From Microstegium vimineum (taxonomy: Eukaryota > Streptophyta > Magnoliopsida > Poales > Poaceae), in assembly GCA_022036555.1 (NCBI GenBank), contig CM039126.1, positions 12,659,591 to 12,723,590 of the forward strand: DNA of 64,000 nucleotides. Direction: 5' to 3'. Each line of letters begins with the position of its first letter. The first letter of the stretch is position 1. This document shows positions 10,889 through 23,209 of this stretch, one piece after another. The notes under the pieces are model-generated. The model was given only the letters and a program-made list of their open reading frames with translations, made no database searches and was not told the origin of the DNA. Both the position numbers and the translations under genes were made by a program.

Positions 10889-11673
10889 TAGTGATGAAAA
10901 GGTCGAACTCGGTCGGAAAACTCCTTGTCCGTTTTCTACTTTTACATTTTGAATACGAAAACAAAAGCAAAAAACGATAAAGTCGAACACGAAAACGAAC
11001 GCGAGCTTATGAAATATTAGGAATTTAAAAAACGAATCAATTCGAGCAAAATTATGTCCGAAAATTCAATTCGAAATACCAACCTAGAATGCATAACAAT
11101 TAACAAGTATCATTGTGGCAAATTTCGAGTGCAAGAGAGTGGATTTATCAATTTGGTTTCTTTCCGAAGAGAAAAAAAGAAAAAGAAAGAAGAGAAAAAA
11201 TTAAGATGTCATCGATACTAGGCTAGAAAAGATAGCAACCAGACCGGACTCATCTAGCTCTCTCTCTTTTGGTCGGCTCAGTCACATGCAATGCAATAAC
11301 AATGCCGCGTGAAGCCAGATGTAGCCATGCAGTGCTCAGGAAAGCGATGAGCTGCTTATACTGCTTATATAATACGGCTTATGGATATCAGTGCTTCACA
11401 TTTGTCTTTGCTTAGTTGTCTGGATAGTAATGATTAGCAATCAAATTCGGTTTAAATCAAATTTTGAATTTGGAATATTTCAAATTAAAAGTAGAAAAGT
11501 AGAAAACGATCGAACTCAGTCGAAAAACTCCTTTCCATTTGGGATTCGAACATTTGAAATACGAAAACGGAAGCAAAAATGATAGTCGAACAAAAAAATA
11601 CGAATTTAATGAGATTAAATATAGAAAAAGATTCGGTTTGGTTCGGGATATTTCGATTCCATTTTCATCCTTA
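10889..11673. mobile_element. Ac/Ds-like hAT element, 785 bp
   Basis: The left end is TAGTGATGAAAAGGTCG and the right end, inverted, is TAAGGATGAAAATGGAATCG. These are close to the classic Ac terminus (family knowledge: A/G-GGATGAAAACGG). Flanking octamers CTTGCACC (10881-10888) and CCCGCACC (11674-11681) match at six of eight positions, as expected for an aged hAT duplication. Subterminal CGAAAACG words are frequent. No transposase, so non-autonomous. Confidence 0.7.
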
Positions 11674-12225
11674 CCCGCACCTGGCCTCCTATGAAGGCCG
11701 CACCAAGTGGTGTTTTTTTTTTTTTTGAGATCGGTTTATAAAAAATGTTGGGTATACCCGGACTAAACAGTGGGTTCTGCCCTTGACAAAGTGTTGACAA
11801 AGTTTATATACACAATACACTCAGTCAAACCCATGAATAATTAGGACGGATTAGCAGGTTAGCATAATAAATTAAGCCACGATCGTGTCAAAAAAACACA
11901 TGTCACCTAAAAAAGAATAGCTACTTGAAAAGATAAACGGCCTGTTTAGCTGATTATTTTATTTTTGGTTATTTTATTATGAGATAAAAACACTATATCA
12001 TAACTGATAAACCAGACGAACAAAATGAAAAAAAGACATCCATAGAGCTTAGAACTTAACGTGCAAGTTCCAACACAAAGAATCTATTCAACTCTCCACA
12101 TATAGCATAAGTCTTGTCTAGTTTTACAAAACTTATGTGGTCTAATGACTTCTTTTAAAGATTGGCTAAATGTTAGACATCATGTTAGGCCTCTTGTTTG
12201 GAGTCGGCAAAGCTAAAATTTAATA

Positions 12226-12476
12226 CTCTCTTTATCCCTGAATAAATCAGTTTTTAGAGTCTATGTCAGTCAAATATTTTTAACTTTGACTAACTATATA
12301 GAAGAAATAACATCTATCTATAACATATAACATAAAATGAACATCATTTGAAAATATATTCTATGATAAATATAATGATTACTATAAAACTTAATGTTTT
12401 TTTAGAAATACGGTTAAAGTTTAAATTTTTTGACTTAAAACAATGTTAGAAATCTATTTATTCACGGACATAGAGG
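12226..12476. mobile_element. Stowaway MITE, 251 bp
   Basis: The ends CTCTCTTTATCCCTGAATAAAT and the inverse of ATTTATTCACGGACATAGAGG are flanked by TA on both sides (12224-12225 and 12477-12478). AT-rich interior, no coding. Confidence 0.75.
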
Positions 12477-12504
12477 TAGCTAAACACTTTAGACCATGAG
12501 ATTA

Positions 12505-12620
12505 AGGATGCAAGCAGCAACTCGCATAACCCACATATAGGTTTAATTTTGTGGGTTGTCGCTTGAACCCACAAAAATTAAGCCTATATGTGGATTCGTA
12601 GGCTAGCCCACTTGCATCCC
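12505..12620. mobile_element. 116-bp palindromic MITE, copy 2 (best preserved)
   Basis: Terminal inverted repeat AGGATGCAAG / CTTGCATCCC, flanked by TA (12503-12504 and 12621-12622). The internal palindrome is around CCACATATAGG(T/C)TTAATTTT. Same length as the copy at 1983-2098. The TIR is not the usual CTCCCTCC of Stowaway. Confidence 0.75.
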
Positions 12621-12639
12621 TACATGGGATAAACGAAAT

Positions 12640-13451
12640 GTTCATGCTAACTTCATCAGTTCTATATGTCCAAAGCATGATTTTATTTTTTTATTTTTTG
12701 CGCTGACAAATCATAAGGCACAAGCTTTCTCTAAGTGTCTCACGGAACAGAGCACGTCTGAAGTCCTGAACTACATCTCATTCTAAAAACATCACACACC
12801 TAAACTATTATATCTTCACCGTACGTCGTCTCAAGAGCTTTCACCAGCGGTGTCCTGAAGAAGCTTTACTCTTCACTAATTCGCGAGCCCCCCAAACATA
12901 TTCCTGCTAAGTCGGTGCTGTCATGGCGGAGCAAACGCTTGACAGATTAGAGCTCTCTCTGAGTACCTACTTTTAAGCGAGGTGGGATACCGATCATGCG
13001 GCGTACGGCTACACCAAGGTTCAAATAGCGTCCATCCACATCGGAGTTGTAGGTCTTTGATAAAACCTTCACGGCAACCTACGTGCTCTTCCCAAGTGTA
13101 GAAAGAGCTTGTCTAGTTAGCCGCGAAGTGCAAGGCAACTTCCTAGACCGCACCCCTATGTCGGTCTTGGTTGTTTCTATTTACGTAGTATCAATGGAAA
13201 TAAAAAGTTTTTTTGTTAGGATAGTCGAGTTACAGTTGTTTTAAGTCCATTTTTTTTGGCTCTTGATAGAAACATGTTGTCTGTTTGTTTAAACTCTTCT
13301 ACTTGATGATACAATAATACACAAATCTCAAGAAAAAAAACTATCCTAAAATCACCCTGCAAATAGAAGTATGGAATTTTCACTCAAACGGTCAAGCAAA
13401 ATCAAGACCGAACTGCCGATCGTCCTAGTCTCCACTCCACCTGCTCTGATC
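12640..13451. other. Intergenic, 3' flank of the NPF gene
   Basis: No coding or repeat structure recognised. The part next to 13452 is the 3' UTR and terminator side of the minus-strand transporter gene. Confidence 0.4.
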
Positions 13452-16099
13452 CTACCCCTTGCCATTGTAGTACTTGCACAAGTGCGTGAAGATCACAAAG
13501 CTGACGAAGCACAGGAGAGCCAAGAACCAGTAGAAGTTATCTAGGCGCGCCTCCCGCGGATCGTCAGAGAACCATCCCCGGGGGTTGCCGGGCCTCGCCG
13601 TGGCCATCTCGAGCGCCGTGATCAGGAACGCGCCGAGGAAGCCGCCGACGCCGAAGACGCTGAGGTAGAGCCCGATGCCGGTGGTCCTCATGGAGGCCGG
13701 CACCTGCGTGTAGAAGAACTCCTGCATCCCCACCACCGTGAACACGTCCGAGATCCCCAGCAGGACGTACTGCGGCAGGAGCCAGAAGATGCTCAGCCGC
13801 CGGACAGGCGCAACGCGGAGCCGCCACGACTCGACGAGCGCCGCGGTGACCATGGCCACGACGGACAGGACCATGCCCACGCCGATCCGCTGGAGCACCG
13901 TGATGCCGTCTCTGCCCCCGGTGACGGTGTTGATCAGCGGGATGATCATCCTGTCGTACATGGGCACGAGCAGGATGATGGAGACGGTGATCGAGCTCTG
14001 CAGCATCGCTGGCGGGATCAGGAAGGAGCCGGAGCCGGAGCCGACGCCGATCGTGTGGTCCATCAGCATGCCCTGCTTGGTGAAGAACGTCATCGGCTGC
14101 TGAAAGATCACCGCGAAGAGGAGCAGGATTGCCCAGATTGGGAGGAGGCCGAGTATGACCTTGGCCACGCCGGGAGCAGCCTCATCCAGGGACGAGTCCT
14201 TTGTATCTGATGCTTCAGCTTTCAGTGGCTTTTCTTGCAATCTGCAATGTTCCAGTTCCAGATGTTGCGCCATTAGTATGTACTGCTACAGATACAAGAA
14301 ATGCTCCAAGGATAACAAGGTCATCAAACACACATACTCAAGCTCAGAAGTGGCGTCGCCATTGTCGTCTCTCGACGGCAGACTGATCTTTCGGCTAGCG
14401 AGAATCGACTTGAGGACCTTGAAGACGCTATTCCGAGACGGCTTGTTCCCGGCGCCCTTTGGCTGCGTCTGCTGCTTGTACAGAGGGGTGCAGCAGAAGA
14501 AGGCCGCGACGGACATGGCCATGGCGGCGCTGGGGATGGCGAAACCGAGCCCCCAGCCGAAGTTGTCTTGGACGTATGACATGGTGGAGTTCCCCAGCAA
14601 GCTGCCGCTGCACATGCCGAAGTACCACCACTGGAAGAACATACTCTTCACCTTGGCTTTCTCCTCCGGCGTCGTGCCGGGCTCGGTGTCGTCGTCGTCG
14701 TCCCCGATGCTAAGCTGGTCGGCGCCGAAGGCTTGCAACGAAGGCTGGTATCCGCCTTGCCCGATCGACATCAGGTAGAGCGGGAAGAAGAGTGTGGAGC
14801 GCGGCATCCGTATCCGCAGCAGTGCCCATGTGGTGAGTGCTACCATTCCCTGACCAAGGAGGAACAGTGTCAATGGGAAACAGAGTAAGCTTTTTTTTAA
14901 CAAAAAAAAAAAACGGCACTTGGCAAGTATCAATGATGGCCATTTTTATGTGATGAAATAGTGAAATGACTGTATCTTCACTGTGTACTCCATTTATCCT
15001 GAAAAATGTAATGGATTTTACTGTCCTAAATCAAAACATCTTAAGTTTAATTAAATTTACAGAAAAGGAAGTAAAAACAATACATTTACAATGTCAAATG
15101 AACCTTGTTAGATAAATTATGAAATGCATTTTCATATTTACCTCTACAAACTTGGTCAAATTTAGGATGGTTTGACTTAGAACAAATGAATATCCATTAT
15201 ATTTTGCCACTGAACTGTTGGTTGTACTCTGCTGTCTATGTCCTGAATCATCAGAAACTACGACAAATATCTATATCTAAATATTGCAATAGCTACTGGC
15301 TTCGAAGCAATTTTTTTTATGTGTGTACATTGCGCTTGCGCTTTTTTCTCTCGTATATATATCTACTGAGCACGTCTGTTCCTTGACTGCAATCACAAGG
15401 TTCAGAACTATTTTTTTCAGATGACCGCATTTGCTCATTTTTGTTCCATAATTACAATGTTCAGAAATGGACATACTCTACTGATTAATCCAAGATTGCT
15501 TATTTATTCCGGAATTCCTGATTAGCAATCTAAGCCAGCTAATAATATCATTAAACAACAAACACAAGAGCAGAACGAAGACGACTAATCGCTTGGAGTC
15601 TCCGATCGGAGGCTTTTTCCGCGGCATCAAAGATCGTCGTCGTCGAGCATGCATGGAAATTAATTTAGCAGGTTACGATCATGGACTTACGAACACGTAG
15701 AGCAAGGAGGAGACGGCGATGGTGCAGTAGCGGTCCCAGTAGGAGTCTGCCAGGATGGCGCTGGCGAGCGGCAGCAGGAAGCTGACGCCGTTCCAGGCGA
15801 TGACGCTCTTGGCCGCCGCCGCCGTGCTCATCTCCACCACGCTGGTGAGGTACGTCACCAGGTTCGACCCCACCCCTTTGTTCGCGAACCTCTCCACGCC
15901 CGCCATCACTGCCACATCACAACGACCGTCGGCGCATCGATCAACAGGCTCATCTCGAACCGCATTACTTCAAGCTTGCACAAGGAAAACAGAAAAGACA
16001 GTCATAGAGTAGAGGTGGCATGATTTTACCTATGACCAGAACACATGGCCGGGTCAGCGTCGCCGCCGTCGTCTCCGTCGTCGGCCCCTTCTCCGACAT
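13452..16099 (-). CDS. NRT1/PTR family (NPF) proton-coupled transporter, 529 aa
   Basis: Four exons: complement of 13452-14241, 14338-14849, 15691-15908 and 16030-16099. All introns are GT-AG and phases sum to 530 codons. The protein is an MFS-fold plasma- or vacuolar-membrane carrier of the POT/NPF family, whose members move nitrate, peptides, hormones or other small solutes. Visible landmarks are GVERFANKGVGSNLVTYL (helix 1), LADSYWDRY, the central hydrophilic loop ending SELE/LQEKPL across an intron, FFYTQVPASMRTTGIGLY, and an aromatic C-terminus ending YYNGKG. The layout (RPCVLVI start, SELELxEKPL loop) is most like the NPF5 subgroup. The ExxER proton-coupling motif of many NPFs is absent: the segment reads MAGVERF. 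Length is slightly short of the usual 550-600 aa because the N-terminus is brief. Substrate cannot be told from sequence. The 841-bp intron 2 contains MITE-like debris. Confidence 0.92.
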
Positions 16100-18011
16100 G
16101 GTCGTCGCACTTGGCACTGGCAGTGGCAGCTCGCTCGGCTTCTTGTGCAGATCGCGTAGTTATTATAGCGCCCAATTCCGACGACGAACCGCCGAGTCGG
16201 CGGGAGCTTCTTTTTGCTCTCCATTATTACACATGACGCACTCGGCGCGATGAAAACCAACGCAAAAGCTAGCTAGACGACGACAGTCTCCTCCGGGGAT
16301 ACGTTTCTACGGCTAGCCGGATGAGGAAGTGGAATCCACCACTGCCAACACAAGTGAGCCTCCTCCTCCTGGCATTTTTTTTTCAGCAAAAACAAAAGGA
16401 GGTTTCGTTGCTCAGCAAGGGGATGGAGATGGCTGCTGCCCCCCTGTCCCTGTGTGGCGATGGTGGTTTCTCCACAAGACCGGCATGCAAAGGAATGAGC
16501 GAACTAGTCAGCTCGGGCTGCCTGCTGCTACTAGTACATTCGTGCTAGTGCAAAACACACACGATTGGCAGATAAAGCTAAAAATTGACCTCGATCTTTT
16601 TCAGGACCTGTGGGCTCGCTGTGTACGTGCGGATTGTCGCTAGCTATCCACCTTTGGTGTTCTCGGCTTATAGTTGTCTGAGCGACGATGTCCATGTCTG
16701 GGGATTCCTATTTCCAACCGAACATGGCCTCGGTTTCTTCGCCTGCCAGGTTGCATTCTTGCGCAGGTGAATCAGATCAGACGGAATTCACTAGCCAAGC
16801 ATCAATGCATCATCTTGTGGAACCTATGCTTGTAAGATCAGAATCAAATGAATCATTCCATGGGTTAATTTTCCCAAGAATTTTGAATGTGGCACTGCAT
16901 GCGTTTGAGACTTGAGTAGGGCACGGGGTGCGTGCAAGTTGAAAATCAGCAGTGAAGTTAAACAACATATTAGAACATGCATAAAAATGATTCTTACAGC
17001 AGTCACTTTAGCAGTTTAGCTATACAACCGCTGTTAGAAATCAATTTTCAGGGGTGGATCTAGTTAATAAATACCTTCTTCCTCCTCGCGACTGTATTCT
17101 CGGCTGGCTGTTCATGTCATTGTTGAGCTCACTTGGAGGCGAGAAATAGCATAAAAAAAAAGAAGAAGAAGAAGAAGAGAGGTTTCAACCTTTAAACCTT
17201 TGAAGGACTCGGGTTTGAGAGGTGAGTTTATGGCATCCCTGAACTCTTTTCATATTTTACCTATATATTTCTTTCACTAATTTTTTTTGTTCTTGTATAA
17301 TCTGATGTTTCACATTTTTTTTAATTTTTCTAGCAATTTAGGCTGATGTTTTGCCCAACTTACTTGGCTCGCATAAGCTCTAGTTAATTTATATATCTAC
17401 TTTGTCATTTTTGGTTCATAGCTTTTTAATATTAATTTTTAAGCTCTAGGTCTAGAATAATATAATATTTATTAAAAAAATAGACAAATCCTTCAACATT
17501 TATACGTGAATAATATCTTGATGCAAATATACCTTTTCTTTTCCAAGACCACATATGGGAAAGTCATGGATGTACATGAAACAAAAAATCAAGCTTCCTA
17601 CATACAAGATGTGAATGGTTTTATTGAACTCACTAAAAGACACGCTTCAATTAAGCCAACAAAGAATATATATTGTTCATCGGTGATATACTTGCTGCCA
17701 AGTCCGTCTACCTCGACCCAAACCCGAAGAAGCAGGGCAAGCATGTCATGCTCAGAAAATGGCAGCCATTGGCGAGCACGATTGGTCTGCACCGGGACGC
17801 ATGACGCGACCATCACCACTCGGTTCCACGAGATGCTCCAAGAATGCGGGAGCTCTTTCCCATGGCTGGGGTTCGCGGGTGGTAGGCGGTGACGTAGGCG
17901 TCTTGTACAAGGGTTCGCTCGACGCTGCAAGCTCTTTAGTCACACTTTTAGTTTCTTAGTTAGTTACAACAGCATGGCTTCCACCGCCTAGATGTGCATT
18001 GTGTTCGTGTT
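16100..18011. other. NPF 5' flank and unassigned sequence
   Basis: 16100-16330 is the upstream side of the NPF gene. 17151-17180 is a purine-rich AAG microsatellite. A stretch near 17690-17780 reads in one plus frame as a protein-like segment (AKSVYLDPNPKKQGKHVMLRK), but stop codons close it quickly and I do not recognise it. It may be a gene fragment. Confidence 0.35.
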
Positions 18012-18119
18012 TGTCGGAGCCCAAAATACCAGAGTACCAAAGGCCATCCTAAGTTACAATCGATTAAATAGAGCCTAACTGAGTAAAAGAGGCCAAGGCC
18101 CACTAAGCCGACCCCTAGG

Positions 18120-20110
18120 AAAGCGCTCTCCGCTTCCCTCGACCTCCCCGAGAAGGACCGACCTTCTGGGCAGCATTCTCAGTCTCGCCGAACCTCCCCT
18201 GGAAGAACCGACCTTCTGTAGGGAGAAGGACCGACATTCTCGAGGGAGTATTCTCTGCTTCCTATAACCTCCCGTGAAGGACCGACCTTCTCGAAGGAGC
18301 ATTCTGCATCTCACCCGATCCCTGCGGAGGACCGATCCCTCGGGGCATTCTCCGCCTTGCCTGACCTTCCGGAAAGGACCTACCTTCTCGAGGAGCGATC
18401 TCTGATTAGCTCGACCTCCCCGGAAGGACCGACCTTCTCGCATTCTCGGGAAGAACCGACTGTTGGTATAAATTATCCACACTCAAGTTATCCGCAAGCA
18501 CACAAATAAGATAATGATGTAGCACTTCACCAGAGTAACCTAGCTTTAAATATTGAACACAAAGGAACGGATGTGATTTACTTATTCGATAGCTTAATCC
18601 CTGAGTAGGACACAAGGACTGAGAAGTTAAAAGATAGGATGGATCACTAAGGCTTTCTATTTTTGTTTTATCTTATGTATTTATTATGGTTCAACTGGGG
18701 GAATTATCTTAGTAAGCCGCAACAGAGTATGACTCAACTAAGTAATTATCTAACCTGCGAGGTCCTATAAACGGGAGGTAGACTATAGAAGATTCAATAG
18801 AGCTATAAGAGTCACCTCTGCGAGCCACCAAAATATAGGGCACATCTATGAGCTAACAAGTCTAAGCACCACGCTTATACTATAAAAGTTACTTTACCTC
18901 TAGAGCTACTAGAAATAAAGTACTCAAAAGATATTCATAGACCTGATGAACAATAATAAAATAATGCAAACTTACTTGTAACAGAAGTTGATTACCAGAG
19001 TGAATCTTATATGAAAGACTGGGGCTAGTGATCTTTAATCTGCAAGTACAAGGCGTAGAAGCAGCACCGACAGGCCGACACTTCCTACAAATCTCTACCT
19101 TACCTTTCTCTCTCTTCTAATTATAATATAAGACTAGATTATAAACCTACATAGAGGGAAAACTAATCTTCTTCTTGATAGCTGACCCTAAAGAGGTTAT
19201 CCTTTCAAGGAACACCATTGATCCTAACTGGAGAGCTGAATAATGAATTAGGGTTTCGTAGGATGCCTCTGGGTGCTATGGGGCTCCTTATATAGCCTGG
19301 TGGGATGAACTGCAGCCCTTAGATTGAAATCGACTTAAGCAACGACTTAGATTGGATCCATAGGTCTGTTAGGCGCCACGACACGAAACTTGGGGGCGGA
19401 GAATCCCCCTAGGCCGGTCGGCCTAGGGTTGGGGCCGGTCGGCCCCCTTGGGCCCGCCTTGGCCTCTGCTTTGTTCTAGAGCCTTCTTGAACCTTCTAGA
19501 GTATTCTAGAGCTAGTGCACGATTGGTTTGCACAGGGAGTCGTGTTGGAGTTGCATTCTTATTCGTATTAATTCCTGTTTTCTTGTTTAATCCCTGTAAA
19601 ACACAGATTCACCAAAACTCGTAGAATATTATCAATTTAATCACTATTCTATAGTGGTGATCCTTTTTGTATCCTTTTTCTTGGTTTAGTTGATGGTTTA
19701 TAATAGGAGTTAATTACCATCAACATCGACCTTCTCGAGCGAGGCATTCTTCGTCTCGCATGAACTCCTGGAAGGACCGACCTTCTTAGTGCTCGACCTC
19801 CTCGAAAAGTACCGACCTTCTCGGGAGGCATGCTCCGTCTCACTCGACCCCGAGAAGGACCGACCTTCTGAGGAGAAAAGGACCAACCTTCTCAGGGGAG
19901 TCTCGCCCAACCTCCCTAGAAAGACCGGCCTTCTAGGGGAGGTATTCTCTGTCTTGTCTCACCTCCCCGCAAGGGGAGTCTCGCCTGATGTACCTAGGAA
20001 GGACCGACCTTCTCAAGGACACATTCTCTGCCTTGCCCGACCTCCCTGGAAAGGACAGACCTTCTCCGGCTGCCCCCTTGCCTGATCCACTGGAAAGGAC
20101 AAATCTAGGA
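18120..20110. repeat. Tandem hairpin array in LTR U3 (split by an insertion)
   Basis: Degenerate units of roughly 50-60 bp carry the near-palindrome GAAGGACCGACCTTCT followed by CGAGG.GCATTCTC. They occur repeatedly at 18140-18460 and again at 19728-20085. The array is split by the solo LTR at 18461-19725. Confidence 0.75.
18461..19725. mobile_element. Second solo LTR, 1265 bp, nested
   Basis: Termini TGTTGGTATAA / TTACCATCAACA are TG..CA with inverted TGTTG/CAACA. Flanks CCGAC and TCGAC match at four of five positions. CTTATATAGCC at about 19278 is a likely TATA box. It carries no coding sequence and no internal domain, so I call it a solo LTR. It interrupts the hairpin array of the first LTR. 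Confidence 0.65.
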
Positions 20111-21176
20111 AGGAACTACTAGGACCTAGGACAATAGTGAGGGCACAAGCTCCCTGGTACCATCGGGTATGGCTCTAGTCATGTTTTCCCATGCTCCCAA
20201 TGATAGCGGTAACGTCCCCTGTTCCACCTACTCCTCCCTTTAGGGAAGTCAACACATATATCCTGCCCATACCTGATGATACGAGGGAACTCGCCCAAAT
20301 TGATGGAGTCCCACATCACTACAGTGAATGGGATGGCCCTAGATTGACAGACATCTCATCCTCATGCTATAGGATCAAAGACTCTTCCGGGAAAAGGAGA
20401 GGTGACACGCTCGAAAGGTTCCTTTTTTGCCCCTCTTGTATGATCTTTTATGTCAAAACTCTGTAACCCAAGCCTTTCCTTCTACTATAAAAGGGGAGGT
20501 AGGCCCCAAACCAAAAGGGACACAAGCATGACACTCCCTCCAATTGGAGACAGAACACATCCTCCAGACACACATCATCGAACACTCACACACACTAAGG
20601 CCCCGTTTGGATCCCTGGAATTGAAACTTATTCCAAGAATTATATTCTAGACATTAGATTCAACAGGAAATAGAATCCCTAGAATTTAATTCAATTCAAT
20701 TTTCTTGTTTGGGATGCACATGGAATTCTTTTCTAAGAATCAATATCAGATGTTGTTTGGAGTATTAAACATATAATCTTCAAACACAGCTCGTTGACAA
20801 CTAAATAAACCTTCTCTTACACAGAATAAGCATGATCTCTCTTCCTCTACATAGAATGGGCACAATATATCAAATTTCTACAAATAAAACCTCTCTATGT
20901 ATAGAATAAGCATCCCTCTATGGAAAACATAATATACAAAATAAGCACTCAACATACTAAAATAGTAAGAATCTCACTACACACATGCTAAGATATGTAG
21001 GTAATATCAGAAAATTAAGTATCTTAAATTAATAAATCAGTAACATCTCACTACAAATAGCAATATAACACAGTCCATAACTCAAAACATACTAGCAAAG
21101 TATGAGTTTCCATCACTCGATTTTCTCCATAAATTATAGCTAAAGAAAAAGTATTGTTCCATGAATAAGACCACAC

Positions 21177-23070
21177 ATGAGTGACAACATTTCTTCGGCT
21201 CACTTCTTGAGTTCCATCAAAATCCATGTTTTTCTTCTCGCCATTGGAAGTGCTAACATTCTCTCAAACTTTCATTCGTTAGCAATTAAGATGTCATACA
21301 GTTTAAGCTCCGTGACCTCATCCAAGCCATCAATCTCATTCAGTGCCTCCCAAACCTCTTTAGAACTTGGTCCTTTTAGTGCTTTATTTTCTTTCATCAC
21401 TTCAGTAAACTTGTCAAATTTTTCTACAACATAGAAGTGAAAGAATAATCAGACAATGCCTCTTCAAACTTGGTGCCGATGCATTAGGCTCTTTGGTGCT
21501 ACTTTCTTCTTTGCCCATCTCTTTGAAACTTCTGATATAGTCATCATTGCCTGACTACTTGCACGATCCTTGCCATAAACCAAGTTGATTGAATCTCAAT
21601 ACAACATGGTCTTGTATCTGTATCCATAGGCATCCTTATTTTTCTGCAGTCAACAGTCCAATGATCAGATCAGTATCAATGAGATTAATAATAGTGAGAT
21701 GAGGACACACAATAACTATGATAATCGAATAACACAAAATAACAAAGACACAAAACAACTTATGTACATGCACTGTGAGAAGATTGTTTTCTAAGGTATA
21801 TTGAGAAGACAATGGTGCAGCCCAATACAAGCCTATAAATGGAGAAGTATGCCTAGTGTAAGTTCCCACCAGATTTCTGAATCAAACAACCAAACAAATG
21901 GATATAACTATATGGGCAAGTAAAAAGAACCATGTCTCAAAAACAACTATAAAAAGGCATGAACCCCTATTAAACAAAATGATATGGTACAAAATCAGCA
22001 CAGACACAGCCTGCTCTTGCCAAAGCCGCAACATCGAGACATTTGAGTATGTCATAGAAAAGTTCCGTACTAAGCGATGCCATGTTCACATCCTGCTGCA
22101 GTTACAACTAAAAAGAGATGACACTTAATCAAACTAGAGCATAACAAAAGAAGACTTTGGTTAGTTTCTTCTCAGTATACCAATTGACATACTATACCAA
22201 TTTACACAATAACAATGAACGAAACAAATATTTATGCCTAGTAAAAGAACTGAGCATGTGCTTAATTGTGAACTACTTTCGACTCAAAAGCTAGCCACTA
22301 CATCAATGATCAGAGGTATTCTAGCTAAGCAAAACTACCACTTACAGGCATAAGGGAAGTTGTGAGATACGACTGACTTCCCCATCAGTCAACAAGCAAA
22401 ATATTGAGGCCCTATGCAATATCCACCATGACTTGTGAAATATTTATAATTGGAGCTTCTCCCATCTCAAAATATTTATATCACAGTCTATATACAATTT
22501 TGTCCAGTGACAGGTAGCTAGTATAGATCACAAGCCATATGGGAAGGCAGAGTAAGTTTACTGTGTTAAATCTTCATTAGGTAAGTACAAAAGTCTCCTT
22601 AACAATAATCAAATGAAGCATTCATCATTAATGAAAAACAGTTTTGCAATTGAAACCCACCTAATTAAACAAACTCAATCACAACAAATGAAAAAAAAAT
22701 GATAGAGTGAAATCATGCAACAGATCAAACAGTAGGCTAACCTCAATGTATTCCTCTCAAACAACATCACTATCAACAGAAATCTTGTTTTTGTTTGAAT
22801 CCCAACCAAATCCACTAGTGTCAAGCATACCATTGATGATAGAGTGATGTTTATCAAATGTCTTGCTTCTTGACAGGATGTTATCTTTAGTGACTTCCTT
22901 TCGACACTTCTAACGGATGTTTTTATGGTTGCAGTGTAAATATGAGGCTTCCATCCATTTTGAGATTTATCATCATTGTTATAGTACTCCACGAATGTGT
23001 CCAGTAGTACCTTGCCCATATCATCATTCCAAGCAACATAACACGTGCCAGACTTTTTGTCTTTCTCCAT
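21177..23070 (-). pseudogene. Harbinger ORF1 (Myb/SANT-like DNA-binding protein), broken
   Basis: The first block starts at 23070: MEKDKKSGTCYVAWNDDMGK, then a trihelix segment with KVLLDTFVEYYN and NGWKPHIYTATIK. The frame shifts near 22910. In the new frame the block TKDNILSRSKTFDKHHSIIN continues to GFGWDSNKNKISVDSDVV, then TGA where the family has Trp (VVWEEY). A distal block at 21180-21434 reads EKFDKFTEVMKEN .. EVWEALNEIDGLDEVTELKLYDIL and also has in-frame stops. Harbinger elements need this Myb-like partner for nuclear import and end binding of the transposase. At least one frameshift and three stops make it inactive. Confidence 0.7.
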
Positions 23071-23209
23071 ATCCTACATAAAAAAGTGAAACTGTATTAG
23101 GAAGTAATATGCAACATGTGAGAACAACTAATAATTATAAAACAAAATCATAAGCTTTATACTGAAATAAACCAATAAGGTAGAAAAAGAAGTCTTATCA
23201 TACATTTAA

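Noticed and set aside
18120..20110. CRISPR-like repeat array
   Set aside because: Units are degenerate, tandem without unique spacers, and lie inside a plant LTR.
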